Assembly: GCA_022448365.1 (NCBI GenBank)
Contig: JAKVCS010000004.1
Location: forward strand, 248,001 to 312,000
DNA from: Saccharospirillaceae bacterium
GTDB lineage: Bacteria > Pseudomonadota > Gammaproteobacteria > Pseudomonadales > Oceanobacteraceae
Direction: 5' to 3'
Length of the DNA: 64,000 nucleotides
The position numbers and the translations under genes were made by a program. The notes below the pieces were generated by a model that saw only the letters and a list, made by a program, of their open reading frames with translations, had not been told where the DNA came from and did no database searches. Shown in pieces: positions 49,747-59,674 of the stretch. Positions within the stretch are counted from its first letter, which is position 1, and every line of letters starts with the position of its first letter.

Positions 49747-52106
49747 AATCGTTTCTGAGTGGACGCAGACAATAATCCTGAGATGGCTCGGCGTAACTGA
49801 TCCGGGTCGGCAGGTTTGGCCAATAGCTGCTGAATCCCGGCATCCAGTGCGTCTTCGCGGACATTGCTTATGTTCATACCCGTTAGCATCAGGCGCGCCG
49901 GTTTTTTACCAATATCAGGGTCAGATAATACCCGTTCCGATAACTGCAACCCATCCATCAGAGGCATATCGTGATCAATAATCAATACCTCATAAGGTTC
50001 ATTGATAGAATTCTGATGGCGCATCATCGCCAGCGCCTCTTTGCCACTGTAGGTACTTTCAGCACGCATTCCCTGTCGTCTTAATTGTTTTTCAATGACG
50101 TTACGCACCGATGCATTGTCATCCACGATCAAGACCCGCAAACCAAGCAAGCTGTCGTCGTGAGATTGCAGAACGGGCTGCTGATCACTTTCCAGCGGCA
50201 GGTAGAGCGTCAGCGACGCGCCCTGGAGATTGAAGTCTTCAATTTCCAGAGTAGCTTTCATGCGTTTCATCACTTTACGCAGCACCCGCATATTCCACTG
50301 TTTACTGAAGTCACCAATACGTTGCTGTGGTTTATGGTGTTGCAAAATCTGTAACGCGCTGCGCAGTTCATCCGGGCGCGCCAGCTGGCTATTCACTCGC
50401 AGTTGCAACATCAGCCCCGATGTCATTTGGCTGTTGTATGGTTGGGCAGCCAGAGCTAATACACCATGCTCACTGTACGCCAGTAATTTTGCCAGAATCG
50501 AATGGATCAGTGACTGCAGGTGGGTGCGGTCAACAATGACACGATTCGCCACCTGATCATCAATATCGATCACCAGTTCCATTTGCTTGCGAACACCACC
50601 TTGCTGGAAATGCTGTACCGTCTGATTCAGTAATTTGCGGATCTCAACCGGTTCAGGTTCCAGTTCGAGCTGATTACTCTGAACTTTACCAAGATCGGAT
50701 ACCTGATTGACCACATGCAGCAGGTCATGTCCGGCTTCGCTGATGGTATTGAGAAAATCGCGCTGGTTATTGCCCAGCGGAGTGTCGTTCAGCAACTGGC
50801 TCATCCCCAACACACCATTAATCGGTGAACGCAGCTCATGGCTGATGTGTGACAGCATCGCTGCATTAATCTGTAGCTCGTTACTGGAAGCATTGTGCTT
50901 GCTGGTTCGTCTATCGGTGATCGCAGCCACTGCCGCAACCATGCTGAGAATCAGTGATGACGGTAAAATCAGAATGGCCCAGTCGTGCAGGAATTCCAGG
51001 GTTAAAAGATTCTGAGTGGTGAGCAAAGTCAGAATCAGGCCTATCGTCAGTGCCAATGCTCCGTAGGTTAGCCAGCGTTGTGCTGGTAACTCTTTGCTGG
51101 GAACCAACATCAGGAAAATACTGGTTGCCAGGCCGTAGAGCAGCAAGCTCAGGGCAACAAAGAACTGCATACCTGATTCAATGACGGCGATGATGACCAG
51201 ATTGGTAACTAAGTAGAGTGCACTCACGACCAACAGTTTCTGTTCGATGTGGCGTCGGCGCCAGCCCAGGCTGTAAACCACGAAGCCGTGTGCTGAAGCC
51301 GATACACTGATCATGACGTAGCCGAAGCCTGCCAGGGTTTCACCACTGATGGTAAACAGCATACTGAGTAAACCGGTCCAGCTCGGTAAAAACATTAAAG
51401 CACAGAGGCAGTAGCTAGCGGCCGCCGCTGCGATGAGGAGCCGTTGCTGACGATACAGGTTGACGAAATACAACAGGGTTCCAAATACCCAGCCTAATAC
51501 CAGCCCCTGGATGATAAAATCCCATTGCTCGTTGAACAGGAAGTAATCCAGGCTTGCGAGACGAAGCTCGGTATTAAGAATAGAATCCGAGGCAATGCGA
51601 ATCAGAAAACTTTCAGTACTCTCCGGCTGAATATCGATCAGAAACGGGTAGGCCTGAATATAACCACCAATACGGCCACGGCTCTGGCGGCTGTAAGTTT
51701 GTGGTTCCGGATCATTGATATTGTAAAGTGATACCTGTTTCAGATCGGGATTCGACAAGCTCAATACTGCCTGCTTAGGATCTTTATACGGATTGGAAAT
51801 ACTGATGCGTAACCAGTAGGCAGACGTTGTTAAACCGAACTTCAGCTTTTCGCTATGACTGGGGGTGAATCGCAGTTGCTGCTCCGGTGAGAGCATATCG
51901 CGAATGGTCAGTTGCTTTTGCTTGTCTTCATAGACCGAGGCGTAGGGAGTCACGCCATAATCAAACGATTGGTTGGGAATCAGTACCGGGTTGGTTGCCT
52001 GGCTTTGAGCGCAGTAACTCAGTAAAGCCAGGCCGACCAGTAACCACAAATACCGCTTGCTGGTAACCATGCGACGAACCTCATAGTTACTCAGCAAGTG
52101 TGTCAT
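49743..52106 (-). CDS. RetS-like hybrid sensor histidine kinase (7TMR-DISM)
   Basis: 787 residues. Domain order: signal peptide to ~A37, periplasmic 7TMR-DISMED2 domain (~40-175), seven-helix 7TMR-DISM (~195-395), HisKA with H423 (SHISHELRSPINGVLG), a kinase ATPase region (~500-640), and one receiver with VDD 661-663, D711 and K764. The ATPase region lacks the N-box asparagine, the DxGxG box and the GxGLGL box, so ATP binding is doubtful. The position directly after purD is where retS lies in P. aeruginosa, whose product modulates GacS by direct contact; RetS there has two receivers, this one has one. ATG 52106 has GGAGA; ATG 52070 with GAGGT is an equally good start. Confidence 0.85.
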   Translation of the reverse strand: MTHLLSNYEVRRMVTSKRYLWLLVGLALLSYCAQSQATNPVLIPNQSFDYGVTPYASVYEDKQKQLTIRDMLSPEQQLRFTPSHSEKLKFGLTTSAYWLRISISNPYKDPKQAVLSLSNPDLKQVSLYNINDPEPQTYSRQSRGRIGGYIQAYPFLIDIQPESTESFLIRIASDSILNTELRLASLDYFLFNEQWDFIIQGLVLGWVFGTLLYFVNLYRQQRLLIAAAAASYCLCALMFLPSWTGLLSMLFTISGETLAGFGYVMISVSASAHGFVVYSLGWRRRHIEQKLLVVSALYLVTNLVIIAVIESGMQFFVALSLLLYGLATSIFLMLVPSKELPAQRWLTYGALALTIGLILTLLTTQNLLTLEFLHDWAILILPSSLILSMVAAVAAITDRRTSKHNASSNELQINAAMLSHISHELRSPINGVLGMSQLLNDTPLGNNQRDFLNTISEAGHDLLHVVNQVSDLGKVQSNQLELEPEPVEIRKLLNQTVQHFQQGGVRKQMELVIDIDDQVANRVIVDRTHLQSLIHSILAKLLAYSEHGVLALAAQPYNSQMTSGLMLQLRVNSQLARPDELRSALQILQHHKPQQRIGDFSKQWNMRVLRKVMKRMKATLEIEDFNLQGASLTLYLPLESDQQPVLQSHDDSLLGLRVLIVDDNASVRNVIEKQLRRQGMRAESTYSGKEALAMMRHQNSINEPYEVLIIDHDMPLMDGLQLSERVLSDPDIGKKPARLMLTGMNISNVREDALDAGIQQLLAKPADPDQLRRAISGLLSASTQKRF

Positions 52107-52146
52107 CCCTGAATCTCCGCGATTATTTGTTGTTATCGATAAACCG

Positions 52147-53439
52147 TTAGCTTTGCTCGCGGGCTATGGCACGATAACCGATGTCTTTACGGTAGAAAAC
52201 ATCTTTCCAGTCGATTTGTGCCGCCAGCTCGTAGGCCTGTTGCTGAGCTTCGCTCACGCTGTTGCCTAAAGCCGTTGCACATAATACACGACCTCCGGCG
52301 GTGACAACATCATCACCGTCGAGCTTAGTACCGGCATGGAATACTTTCCGATCAGCGCCGTCGTCAGCTGGTAAGCTGATTGCGTCGCCCTTGTTGTAGC
52401 TCGCAGGGTAACCGCCAGCCGCCAGTACAACTCCCATAGCGGCCCTTGGGTCCCACTGCGTGACTTCATGATCGAGGTTGCCGTTCAGAGCTGCTAAGCA
52501 GTGAGCAACCATGTCCGATTGCATCCGCATCATGATTGGCTGAGTTTCAGGGTCACCAAAACGGCAGTTATATTCGATCACTTTGGGCGCGCCGGCTTCA
52601 TTAATCATCAGGCCTGCGTACAGGAAGCCTGTATAGTCGTTGCCTTCTTTTGCCATACCTTCGACGGTCGGGCGTATCACCTCGGCCATGACACGATCAT
52701 GGATTTCGGCTGTGACAACCGGAGCCGGGGAATATGCCCCCATACCGCCGGTATTCGGGCCAGTATCGCCATCGCCGACACGTTTATGATCCTGACTGGT
52801 GGCCATTGGCAGAATATTTTTACCATCGACCATTACGATGAAAGAGGCTTCTTCACCCGTCAGGAATTCTTCGATCACGACGCGACAACCGGCATCACCA
52901 AACGCGTTACCTGACAGCATGTCTTTAACCGCTGCTTCAGCTTGCTCCAGAGTCTCGGCAACTATCACACCTTTACCAGCTGCCAGACCATCGGCTTTAA
53001 CAACGATCGGAGCGCCTTTTTCGCGCAGGTAAGCCAGAGCGGGTTCCACTTCGGTGAAGTTCTGGTAATCCGCGGTTGGGATATTCTGGCGTGCCAGGAA
53101 ATCTTTGGTGAATGCTTTAGAACCTTCTAATTGTGCTGCACCTTTGCTTGGGCCAAAAGCTTTCAGACCTGCAGCTGCGAACTGATCGACCAGACCATCC
53201 ACCAGAGGTGCTTCCGGACCGACGATGGTCAGGCCAATTTCGTTGTTTTTGGCGAAGGCTTCCAGTTCATCAAAAGCCATCACATCGATGGCGACGTTTT
53301 CCATGTTGTCTTCGCGTGCGGTACCCGCGTTGCCTGGAGCTACGAAGACTTTTTCAACCAGTGGAGATTGCAGTGCTTTCCACGCCAGCGCGTGTTCGCG
53401 ACCGCCAGAGCCTATTACTAAAACTTTCATTTTACTCAT
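52147..53439 (-). CDS. purD: Phosphoribosylamine--glycine ligase
   Basis: Second step of purine synthesis (GAR synthetase), ATP-grasp fold. 430 residues, N-terminus MKVLVIGSGGREHALAWK after the first four codons, then KGVIVAETLEQA, EEFLTGEEASF and NCRFGDPETQ. It follows purH by 306 bases on the same strand and precedes the sensor kinase gene by 40 bases. Confidence 0.97.
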   Translation of the reverse strand: MSKMKVLVIGSGGREHALAWKALQSPLVEKVFVAPGNAGTAREDNMENVAIDVMAFDELEAFAKNNEIGLTIVGPEAPLVDGLVDQFAAAGLKAFGPSKGAAQLEGSKAFTKDFLARQNIPTADYQNFTEVEPALAYLREKGAPIVVKADGLAAGKGVIVAETLEQAEAAVKDMLSGNAFGDAGCRVVIEEFLTGEEASFIVMVDGKNILPMATSQDHKRVGDGDTGPNTGGMGAYSPAPVVTAEIHDRVMAEVIRPTVEGMAKEGNDYTGFLYAGLMINEAGAPKVIEYNCRFGDPETQPIMMRMQSDMVAHCLAALNGNLDHEVTQWDPRAAMGVVLAAGGYPASYNKGDAISLPADDGADRKVFHAGTKLDGDDVVTAGGRVLCATALGNSVSEAQQQAYELAAQIDWKDVFYRKDIGYRAIAREQS

Positions 53440-53745
53440 CCTGTTAGGAGTAACTTGATAATTCTGCCGGTTTACACGTCACATTTTCTACGTCGACTCG
53501 CCGTGAGCATGTCTCTGCAGGCTCTCGTGTAACATCCATATTGCCCGAGGTCTCCTTAAGAAAAATCTGACGCATAAACCTTTAAACTTACGTAAAAATC
53601 TATCCAAAAAAACGCTTTGAAAGTGTGATGAGCGATGCTCTGGCAGGGCAAAAATTTTTGAGAGAGCGGCGCTTAGTGGGCTAAGTGAGCATCTCGATAA
53701 AATTTTTAACGCCGCCAGAGTGAGCGCAATAGCTTTCTTTGGTTA
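53440..53745. other. purH-purD spacer with a long hairpin
   Basis: 306 bases without a gene. The main structure is an imperfect hairpin of ~83 bases: CTCTGGC (53638-53644) with GCCAGAG (53714-53720), inner A/T arms AAAAATTTTT (53650-53659) and AAAATTTTT (53699-53707), and a centre CTTAG/CTAAG (53672-53676, 53681-53685). A further inverted repeat TTACACG/CGTGTAA lies nearer purD (~53472-53535). Confidence 0.6.
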
Positions 53746-55377
53746 TTAGTGACGGAAATGACGCATACCGGTAAAGACCATGGCGATGCCAGCTTCGTCG
53801 GCTGCGGCAATCACTTCTTCATCACGAATCGAACCACCCGGTTGGATAATTGCTTTGATGCCAACCTTCGCGGCGTTATCAATACCATCACGGAATGGGA
53901 AGAAAGCGTCGGATGCCATTACTGCACCTTCAACTTGCAAACCAGCATGTTCTGCTTTGATCGCTGCGATACGAGCTGAGTTTACGCGGCTCATCTGGCC
54001 TGCGCCAACACCGACAGTTTGACGGTTCTTACCGTAAACGATGGCGTTAGACTTAACGAACTTAGCGACTTTCCAGCTGAAGATCAGATCGTGTAATTCA
54101 GCTTCAGTTGGTGCGCGCTTGGTTACAACTTTCAGGTCGTCAGTCGTGATCATACCGTTATCGCGATCCTGAACCAGCAGGCCGCCGTTAACGCGCTTGT
54201 AGTCGAATGCCTGTGGACGTTCGGCAGGCCATTCGCCACATTCCAGCAGACGCACGTTTTTCTTAGCGGCAACAATCGCTACAGCTTCAGCACTTACTCT
54301 TGGTGCGATGATCACTTCAACAAACTGGCGTTCAACAATCGCGCTGGCGGTTTCGGCATCCAGTTCACGGTTGAAAGCGATGATGCCACCAAAGGCAGAT
54401 TCGGTATCGGTTTCGAAAGCCAGATCGTAAGCCTTACGGATACCGCCTTCGTCTTCCGGTACGACGGCAACACCACATGGGTTGGCGTGCTTAACAATCA
54501 CACAGGCTGGCTTCACGAATGACTTAACGCATTCCAGAGCCGCGTCTGTATCCGCCACATTGTTGTAGGACAGCTCTTTACCCTGCAGCTGCTTCGCAGT
54601 AGCGATGGATGCTTCGGCAGGTTCAGCTTCCACATAAAAAGCAGCTTTTTGATGCGGGTTTTCACCGTAACGCATGTCCTGCGCTTTGACGAACTGGCTG
54701 TTGTAAGTCTGAGGGAAATCTTTGCGGTTATCAGTGCTTAACGTTTCCGCTTCCTGATCAATAGTACCCAGGTAGTTAGCAATCATTCCGTCGTAGCTGG
54801 AGGTGTGCTCGAAGGCTTTTAATGCCAGATTAAAACGGGTTTTGTATTGCAGGCCGTTGTGACTGTTCAGGTCTTCCAGAACGTTGCTGTAGTCGCTGGT
54901 GTTAACCACAATGCCAACGTAAGCGTGGTTTTTTGCCGCCGAGCGAACCATGGTCGGGCCGCCGATATCAATGTTCTCGATTGCCAGTGGCAAGTGACAG
55001 TCTTCCTTCGCTACGGTTGCCGCAAACGGATACAGGTTAACCACAACCAGGTCGATCGGGTTGATGCCATGTTCGTTCATGACTTCATCATCCTGACCAC
55101 GACGACCGAGCACGCCACCGTGAATTTTCGGGTGCAGGGTTTTTACCCGACCATCCATCATTTCCGGGAAACCCGTGTAATCCGATACTTCTACTGCCGG
55201 GATCTGGTTATCCAACAGCAGCTTGTAGGTACCTCCGGTCGACAGGATTTCCACGCCCGCCGCATGCAGGGCTTTGGCAAATTCTACGATGCCGGTTTTG
55301 TCCGATACGCTGATCAAAGCGCGACGAACAGGAGTGATATCCGCTGGGATGTCGTTTGCAGGGATGAAGTTGCTCAT
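53746..55377 (-). CDS. purH: Bifunctional AICAR formyltransferase / IMP cyclohydrolase
   Basis: Last two steps of IMP synthesis. 543 residues: N-terminal cyclohydrolase domain with MGS-like fold ([40 protein letters not shown]) and C-terminal transformylase domain ([32 protein letters not shown]). A terminator separates it from fis upstream, so it has its own promoter in 55378-55410. Confidence 0.97.
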   Translation of the reverse strand: MSNFIPANDIPADITPVRRALISVSDKTGIVEFAKALHAAGVEILSTGGTYKLLLDNQIPAVEVSDYTGFPEMMDGRVKTLHPKIHGGVLGRRGQDDEVMNEHGINPIDLVVVNLYPFAATVAKEDCHLPLAIENIDIGGPTMVRSAAKNHAYVGIVVNTSDYSNVLEDLNSHNGLQYKTRFNLALKAFEHTSSYDGMIANYLGTIDQEAETLSTDNRKDFPQTYNSQFVKAQDMRYGENPHQKAAFYVEAEPAEASIATAKQLQGKELSYNNVADTDAALECVKSFVKPACVIVKHANPCGVAVVPEDEGGIRKAYDLAFETDTESAFGGIIAFNRELDAETASAIVERQFVEVIIAPRVSAEAVAIVAAKKNVRLLECGEWPAERPQAFDYKRVNGGLLVQDRDNGMITTDDLKVVTKRAPTEAELHDLIFSWKVAKFVKSNAIVYGKNRQTVGVGAGQMSRVNSARIAAIKAEHAGLQVEGAVMASDAFFPFRDGIDNAAKVGIKAIIQPGGSIRDEEVIAAADEAGIAMVFTGMRHFRH

Positions 55378-55399
55378 ATGGTCAATTTTTCTAAGCTAT

Positions 55400-55430
55400 T
55401 AAAAAAAGAAAAAGCGGCCAAGGCCGCTTA
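55400..55430 (-). terminator. Intrinsic terminator after fis
   Basis: On the minus strand: AAGCGGC, loop CTTG, GCCGCTT, followed by a long T-rich run (TTTTTCTTTTTTT). It lies 19 bases past the fis stop and isolates dusB-fis from purH. Confidence 0.88.
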
Positions 55431-55447
55431 AGAAAATACAAATCAGA

Positions 55448-55762
55448 TCAAAGCATTCCGTACTGCTTCAGCTTTTTACGCAAAGTACCGCGGTTTAATC
55501 CCAGCACGATCGACGCTTTGGTTTGGTTATCGCGAGTATATTTCATCACCGTTTCCAGCAACGGCGCCTCGACCTCGGACAACACCATGTCGTATAAATC
55601 GACAATTGGCTGGCCATCCAGGTGATCAAAATAATTTTGCAGAGCCTTTTCCACACTGTCGCGCAGGGTTTGCGATGATTCTGATGGTGCGCTTAAGTTG
55701 TTCTGTAGATCAGATGAGTCGGTCACTGTTTCAACCTTCCTTAATAATGCTTCTGTGTTCAT
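55448..55762 (-). CDS. fis: DNA-binding protein Fis
   Basis: Nucleoid protein and global regulator. 104 residues, with the C-terminal helix-turn-helix [26 protein letters not shown]. Slightly longer at the N-terminus than E. coli Fis (98). The ATG overlaps the dusB stop (ATGA), the conserved dusB-fis coupling. Confidence 0.96.
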   Translation of the reverse strand: MNTEALLRKVETVTDSSDLQNNLSAPSESSQTLRDSVEKALQNYFDHLDGQPIVDLYDMVLSEVEAPLLETVMKYTRDNQTKASIVLGLNRGTLRKKLKQYGML

Positions 55763-56745
55763 GCGGCTTGTCCCTCACTGTCATATTCCTTAAAAAACGT
55801 TTCAATGGCCTGGCGCTGTTCTGTCGCTGTTTCCAGACGATTAAAAATTCGGCGGAAATCGCTGCCGTTAGCTTGATGTTGCAGGTACCAGCTAACGTGT
55901 TTGCGAGCAATCCGTACTCCCAGATAGTCGCCATAAAACTCATGTAAGGCGGCCAGATGGGATAATAAAATCTGTTCAATTTCGTCAATTTCTGCGGCGG
56001 GTAAGTGCTCGCCGGTTGCAAGGTAGTGACTGACTTCTCTGAAAATCCAGGGTCTGCCTTGCGCCGCGCGACCAATAAGCACGCCATCGGCCCCGGTATA
56101 TTGCATTACTTTTGCGGCTTTTTCGGCGCTGGTGATATCACCATTAGCAAACACCGGAATGTCGATGCTGCTCTTGACGTTGCGGATAGTGTCGTATTCC
56201 ACCGTATTTTTGTAGCCGCAGGCACGTGTGCGCCCGTGTACTGCTAAAGAGACAATGCCTGCATCTTGTGCGATTTGGGCGATATTCACACCGTTACGTT
56301 GATCAGGGCTCCAGCCTGTACGTATTTTCAGGCTGACTGGCACATCGACAGCAGCCACCACGGCCTGCAATATCTCTTTCACTAAACCTTCATCTTTCAG
56401 TAACGCTGAGCCAGCAGCCTTGTTACAGACCTTTTTGGCCGGGCAGCCCATGTTGATGTCTATTATCTGGGCACCATTGGCGGCGTTAAATTGGGCACTG
56501 TCTGCCAGGATTTGCGGGTCACCACCAACGATTTGTACAGCTATGGGCTCAGGCTCACCTGTATGGTCGAGGCGTAGCTGGGATTTGCGTGTATGACGCA
56601 TCTCCGGGTTAGCGGCCACCATTTCACCCACAACCAGGCCGGCGCCGAGCTGACGACAAAGCTGGCGAAACGGACGGTCGGTAACTCCCGCCATAGGTGC
56701 CAGAATCACTGGATTAGGTAGCGTATATGGGCCAATTGCAGGCAT
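55759..56745 (-). CDS. dusB: tRNA-dihydrouridine synthase B
   Basis: FMN enzyme reducing uridine in tRNA (position 17 in E. coli). 328 residues from ATG 56745: [30 protein letters not shown], catalytic cysteine in NMGCPAKKV, and GRAAQGRPW near the C-terminus. The frame extends to a TTG at 56769 without support. Two hairpins lie in the spacer upstream (56777-56792 and 56809-56828), probably ending the previous transcript. Confidence 0.95.
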   Translation of the reverse strand: MPAIGPYTLPNPVILAPMAGVTDRPFRQLCRQLGAGLVVGEMVAANPEMRHTRKSQLRLDHTGEPEPIAVQIVGGDPQILADSAQFNAANGAQIIDINMGCPAKKVCNKAAGSALLKDEGLVKEILQAVVAAVDVPVSLKIRTGWSPDQRNGVNIAQIAQDAGIVSLAVHGRTRACGYKNTVEYDTIRNVKSSIDIPVFANGDITSAEKAAKVMQYTGADGVLIGRAAQGRPWIFREVSHYLATGEHLPAAEIDEIEQILLSHLAALHEFYGDYLGVRIARKHVSWYLQHQANGSDFRRIFNRLETATEQRQAIETFFKEYDSEGQAA

Positions 56746-56808
56746 GAATAACCGATTAAAACTGATCAAAAAGTGTGCGACGAAAAAGTCGCGGTATGAT
56801 ACTCATAA

Positions 56809-56828
56809 CCCCTTTGCGAATAAAGGGG
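56809..56828 (-). terminator. Hairpin between the DUF3426 gene and dusB
   Basis: CCCCTTT, six-base loop, AAAGGGG, perfect 7-bp stem; on the minus strand it is followed after ~16 bases by a second hairpin GCGAC/GTCGC (56777-56792) leading into CACTTTTT. It could end transcripts of the DUF3426 gene upstream of dusB. Confidence 0.5.
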
Positions 56829-56871
56829 AAATGATTGCCTATGCGCAAAATTTTGTTAATTGAGTATTTTC

Positions 56872-58203
56872 TTACTGGTTGCTCTGCAGACGGATGGCGT
56901 AACTAACCGCCTCCGGGCCTGGGTCAACAATCTCAAGCGCGATATGGATGGGTGTTCTGCTCGGAATCAGCGTTTGTCCGGCAAGCTCACCCGACAGGTA
57001 CTCTGATGGCAGAAATTGACGGCTGGCAACCACATTATTATTCAGATCACTGAACACCAGCTCCAGGTCTGGGAAGGGTTGTGGGTAATTGGCCAGATTT
57101 TGCATCAGAGTATCAACCATTAACGCCTTTTGCAGTTTCGGGTGACTGCGGACCACCAGATGCTGGGTACTCAACTGCTTCATATTCTGTACGTTCGGGA
57201 GTGTACAATCTGCCAGATTACAGATCTGGGTATACAACGGACGCCATTGTGGTGTGCGTGACCACTGATCAAATTTGAAGAACAGTGTTTGTCCCCCGGC
57301 GATCAATAGCATGATCAGTGAAGCAAGGCCCCAGCCCCACGGAAAAGCGGGACCACTGCTGCGCTTCTGTAATTCCAGTGGATCTTCCTGCAATCCGGCG
57401 ACACTATCGGCAACCACCATAATTTCAGTTGCTTCATTGTTCGGATCATCACTGCCGAGGTGCATATTATCGTCGTCATCAATAAAGCCGTCGAAATCAT
57501 CGACTTCGGCACCCGCCTTGAACTGGCTGTATTCTTCCTCATTATTGCTCTGGTCATCGAAGTCGTACTGACTGGTTTCTGAGATTTCCAAACCACCAAC
57601 CGTAATTTCCTCAATACCATCATCATCATCGAGCAGGGCATCTGCCCAAGCTTCATCCGGGTCTTTGTCGGAAATGAACTCATGAGCAGTCGAATCCGGG
57701 CTGAGAAGATCCAGAGAGTCGGTACTGGCATTTTTCAGATCGAAGATTGAAGAGTCGATCTCCAGGTCATTGCGTGGCGCCGGACGATCCTCTTTTTCCG
57801 GAGCACGAATGCCAAGATCGACCATTGGGTCATCACTGATGCTGTCATGGGTATCCGGCTCGTTATCATCCATATCGTCATGAATCAGGCCGTCGTCGCC
57901 AATCCTCACGTCATCGTCGATGTCGTCATCCATGTCATCATGAATTAATAAGTCATCGTGAATCAGCTGGTCATCTTCAGTGGCAGACGGCTTCGGTTCG
58001 ATGGATGTTACTGCCTGACTGGCTGACTTTTCCGGAGCTTTCTTGTCAGCTTGCAGTTGTTCTTCATCAACAAAATGTTCGGCGGCTTGAAATACCTGTA
58101 AGCAGGAGCCGCAGCGCACAGCCCCGTTAGCTACCTTCAGGTGTTCATCGCGCACCCGGAAGGTGGTGCGGCAATGTGGACATTGAGTCACGTGAGCGGC
58201 CAT
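56872..58203 (-). CDS. Zinc-ribbon / DUF3426 membrane protein
   Basis: 443 residues. N-terminal MJ0042-type zinc finger with CPHC and CGSC (residues ~8-34), a long acidic linker (~70-270), one membrane helix (LASLIMLLIAGGQTLFF, ~295) and a C-terminal DUF3426 domain (QICNLADCTLPNVQNM to the end). The linker repeats LIHDD-type units several times and is Asp/Glu-rich. Function unknown; the prmA-DUF3426-dusB-fis order is conserved. AAAGGA precedes the ATG. Confidence 0.85.
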   Translation of the reverse strand: MAAHVTQCPHCRTTFRVRDEHLKVANGAVRCGSCLQVFQAAEHFVDEEQLQADKKAPEKSASQAVTSIEPKPSATEDDQLIHDDLLIHDDMDDDIDDDVRIGDDGLIHDDMDDNEPDTHDSISDDPMVDLGIRAPEKEDRPAPRNDLEIDSSIFDLKNASTDSLDLLSPDSTAHEFISDKDPDEAWADALLDDDDGIEEITVGGLEISETSQYDFDDQSNNEEEYSQFKAGAEVDDFDGFIDDDDNMHLGSDDPNNEATEIMVVADSVAGLQEDPLELQKRSSGPAFPWGWGLASLIMLLIAGGQTLFFKFDQWSRTPQWRPLYTQICNLADCTLPNVQNMKQLSTQHLVVRSHPKLQKALMVDTLMQNLANYPQPFPDLELVFSDLNNNVVASRQFLPSEYLSGELAGQTLIPSRTPIHIALEIVDPGPEAVSYAIRLQSNQ

Positions 58204-58241
58204 TGAGTATCCTTTACTCCATTTCCGATTGATGTTGAGCG

Positions 58242-59138
58242 TCAGTCTTCACGGCGGGTTCCGGTAAGTAGTACCCAGTCACCGAGCTGTTTGGCAGGAT
58301 TCATGTTATACCACTGACTGTAGCATTGAGATACGTCTTCCGCCTGCTCAGCCAGTAACCCGGATAACGCCAGCTTGCCACCCTGTCGGGTAAGACGGGC
58401 AATGTCGGGAGCCAGTGCTTGCAACGGGCCGGCCAGAATATTCGCCACCATAATGTCGGCTTTTACGTCCGGGGTTTTGTCCGGCAGGAAGACATCGTAC
58501 AGATCATCGCGGATATTATTGCGTCCGGCGTTATCACGGGTTGCCGTCAATGCCTGCGGATCAATATCGACTCCAACCATTTTCTCCGAACCCAGTAATA
58601 ACGCAGCAATACCCAGAATACCGCTGCCACAACCATAGTCGACGACCAGCTCTTTCCCCGTCACTTCCTGATCGAGGAACTGCAGACACAAATCCGTTGT
58701 CGGGTGTGTGCCGGTACCAAACGCCAGGCCTGGATCGAGCATCAGGTTGACGGCATCCGGTTGCGGGGGTGTTTGCCAACTTGGGCACACCCACAAACGC
58801 TGACCAAACTGCATCGGGTGATAATCTTCCATCCAGGCGCGAATCCAGTCTTTATCTTCAAGAATCTCCAGCTTGTGTTTTGGCAGTGGCTGGGCACTCA
58901 GATTCTGGTAGAAATCGTTGAGGTTTTTCAGCAATATTTCGCTGTTCTGGTTAGCCTCAAACAGGCCAATAATCTGAGTTTCATCCCAGATAGGGTTGGT
59001 CCCCAACTCAGGCTCAAGAATGGGCTGGTCAGCGTCATCCTGCAGGGTGACGGACAATGCGCCTTGTGCAAGCAGTGCTTCTTCAATGGAATTAACTTGC
59101 GCACGTTGCGCGTGAATACGAATCTGAATCCAGGACAT
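58242..59138 (-). CDS. prmA: Ribosomal protein L11 methyltransferase
   Basis: SAM-dependent enzyme methylating L11. 298 residues: N-terminal substrate-binding domain, then Rossmann domain with LDPGLAFGTGTHPTT, VVDYGCGSGILGIAA and MVANILAGPL. It starts one base after the aroQ stop. In relatives accB-accC usually stand between these two genes; here they are absent. Confidence 0.96.
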   Translation of the reverse strand: MSWIQIRIHAQRAQVNSIEEALLAQGALSVTLQDDADQPILEPELGTNPIWDETQIIGLFEANQNSEILLKNLNDFYQNLSAQPLPKHKLEILEDKDWIRAWMEDYHPMQFGQRLWVCPSWQTPPQPDAVNLMLDPGLAFGTGTHPTTDLCLQFLDQEVTGKELVVDYGCGSGILGIAALLLGSEKMVGVDIDPQALTATRDNAGRNNIRDDLYDVFLPDKTPDVKADIMVANILAGPLQALAPDIARLTRQGGKLALSGLLAEQAEDVSQCYSQWYNMNPAKQLGDWVLLTGTRRED

Positions 59139-59139
59139 C

Positions 59140-59604
59140 TCAGGCCTTGTGGTTTTTCAATGAAGTGTTTTCCAGTTGCGCGATGGCGGATTGCAGTGCC
59201 AGGTCATAACCCTGCACACCCAGACCGCAAATAACGCCCACAGCGATATCCGACAGGTAAGAATGGTGGCGGAAGCTCTCACGGGCGTGCACGTTGGAGA
59301 TATGAATTTCGATAAAGGGGATTGCAACACCGGCTAAGGCATCGCGCAGGGCAACGCTGGTGTGCGTGAATGCCGCCGGGTTGATGATGATAAAGCCAGT
59401 GCCATCACTGCGTGCCTGATGGATCCGGTCAATCAGCTCGTGCTCGGCATTACTCTGCAGATGTTCAAGCTGATGGCCTGCTTGTTTGGCGCTTGCCTGC
59501 AGCTGCTTTTCAACGTCAGCAAGTGTCGTAGCCCCATAAATCTCCGGTTCACGAGTGCCCAGCAGGTTGAGGTTCGGGCCTTGTAATACCAGTATTTTTG
59601 ACAT
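59140..59604 (-). CDS. aroQ: 3-dehydroquinate dehydratase, type II
   Basis: Third step of the shikimate pathway. 154 residues from ATG 59604: [24 protein letters not shown], with catalytic R18 and Y23; the [18 protein letters not shown] and [17 protein letters not shown] stretches complete the active site. The frame upstream to 59748 overlaps the previous gene and is rejected. Confidence 0.96.
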   Translation of the reverse strand: MSKILVLQGPNLNLLGTREPEIYGATTLADVEKQLQASAKQAGHQLEHLQSNAEHELIDRIHQARSDGTGFIIINPAAFTHTSVALRDALAGVAIPFIEIHISNVHARESFRHHSYLSDIAVGVICGLGVQGYDLALQSAIAQLENTSLKNHKA

Positions 59605-59674
59605 CGCTACGCTCGTTTTCCGGAGACAATAATTTATGCGCGAGTTTGCCGTAAACTGCCCGTAGCGTCCAGTT

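Noticed and set aside
53440-53637. Third copy of the 18.6/23.4 kb repeat
   Set aside because: A short inverted repeat is present, but the shared core sequence is absent.
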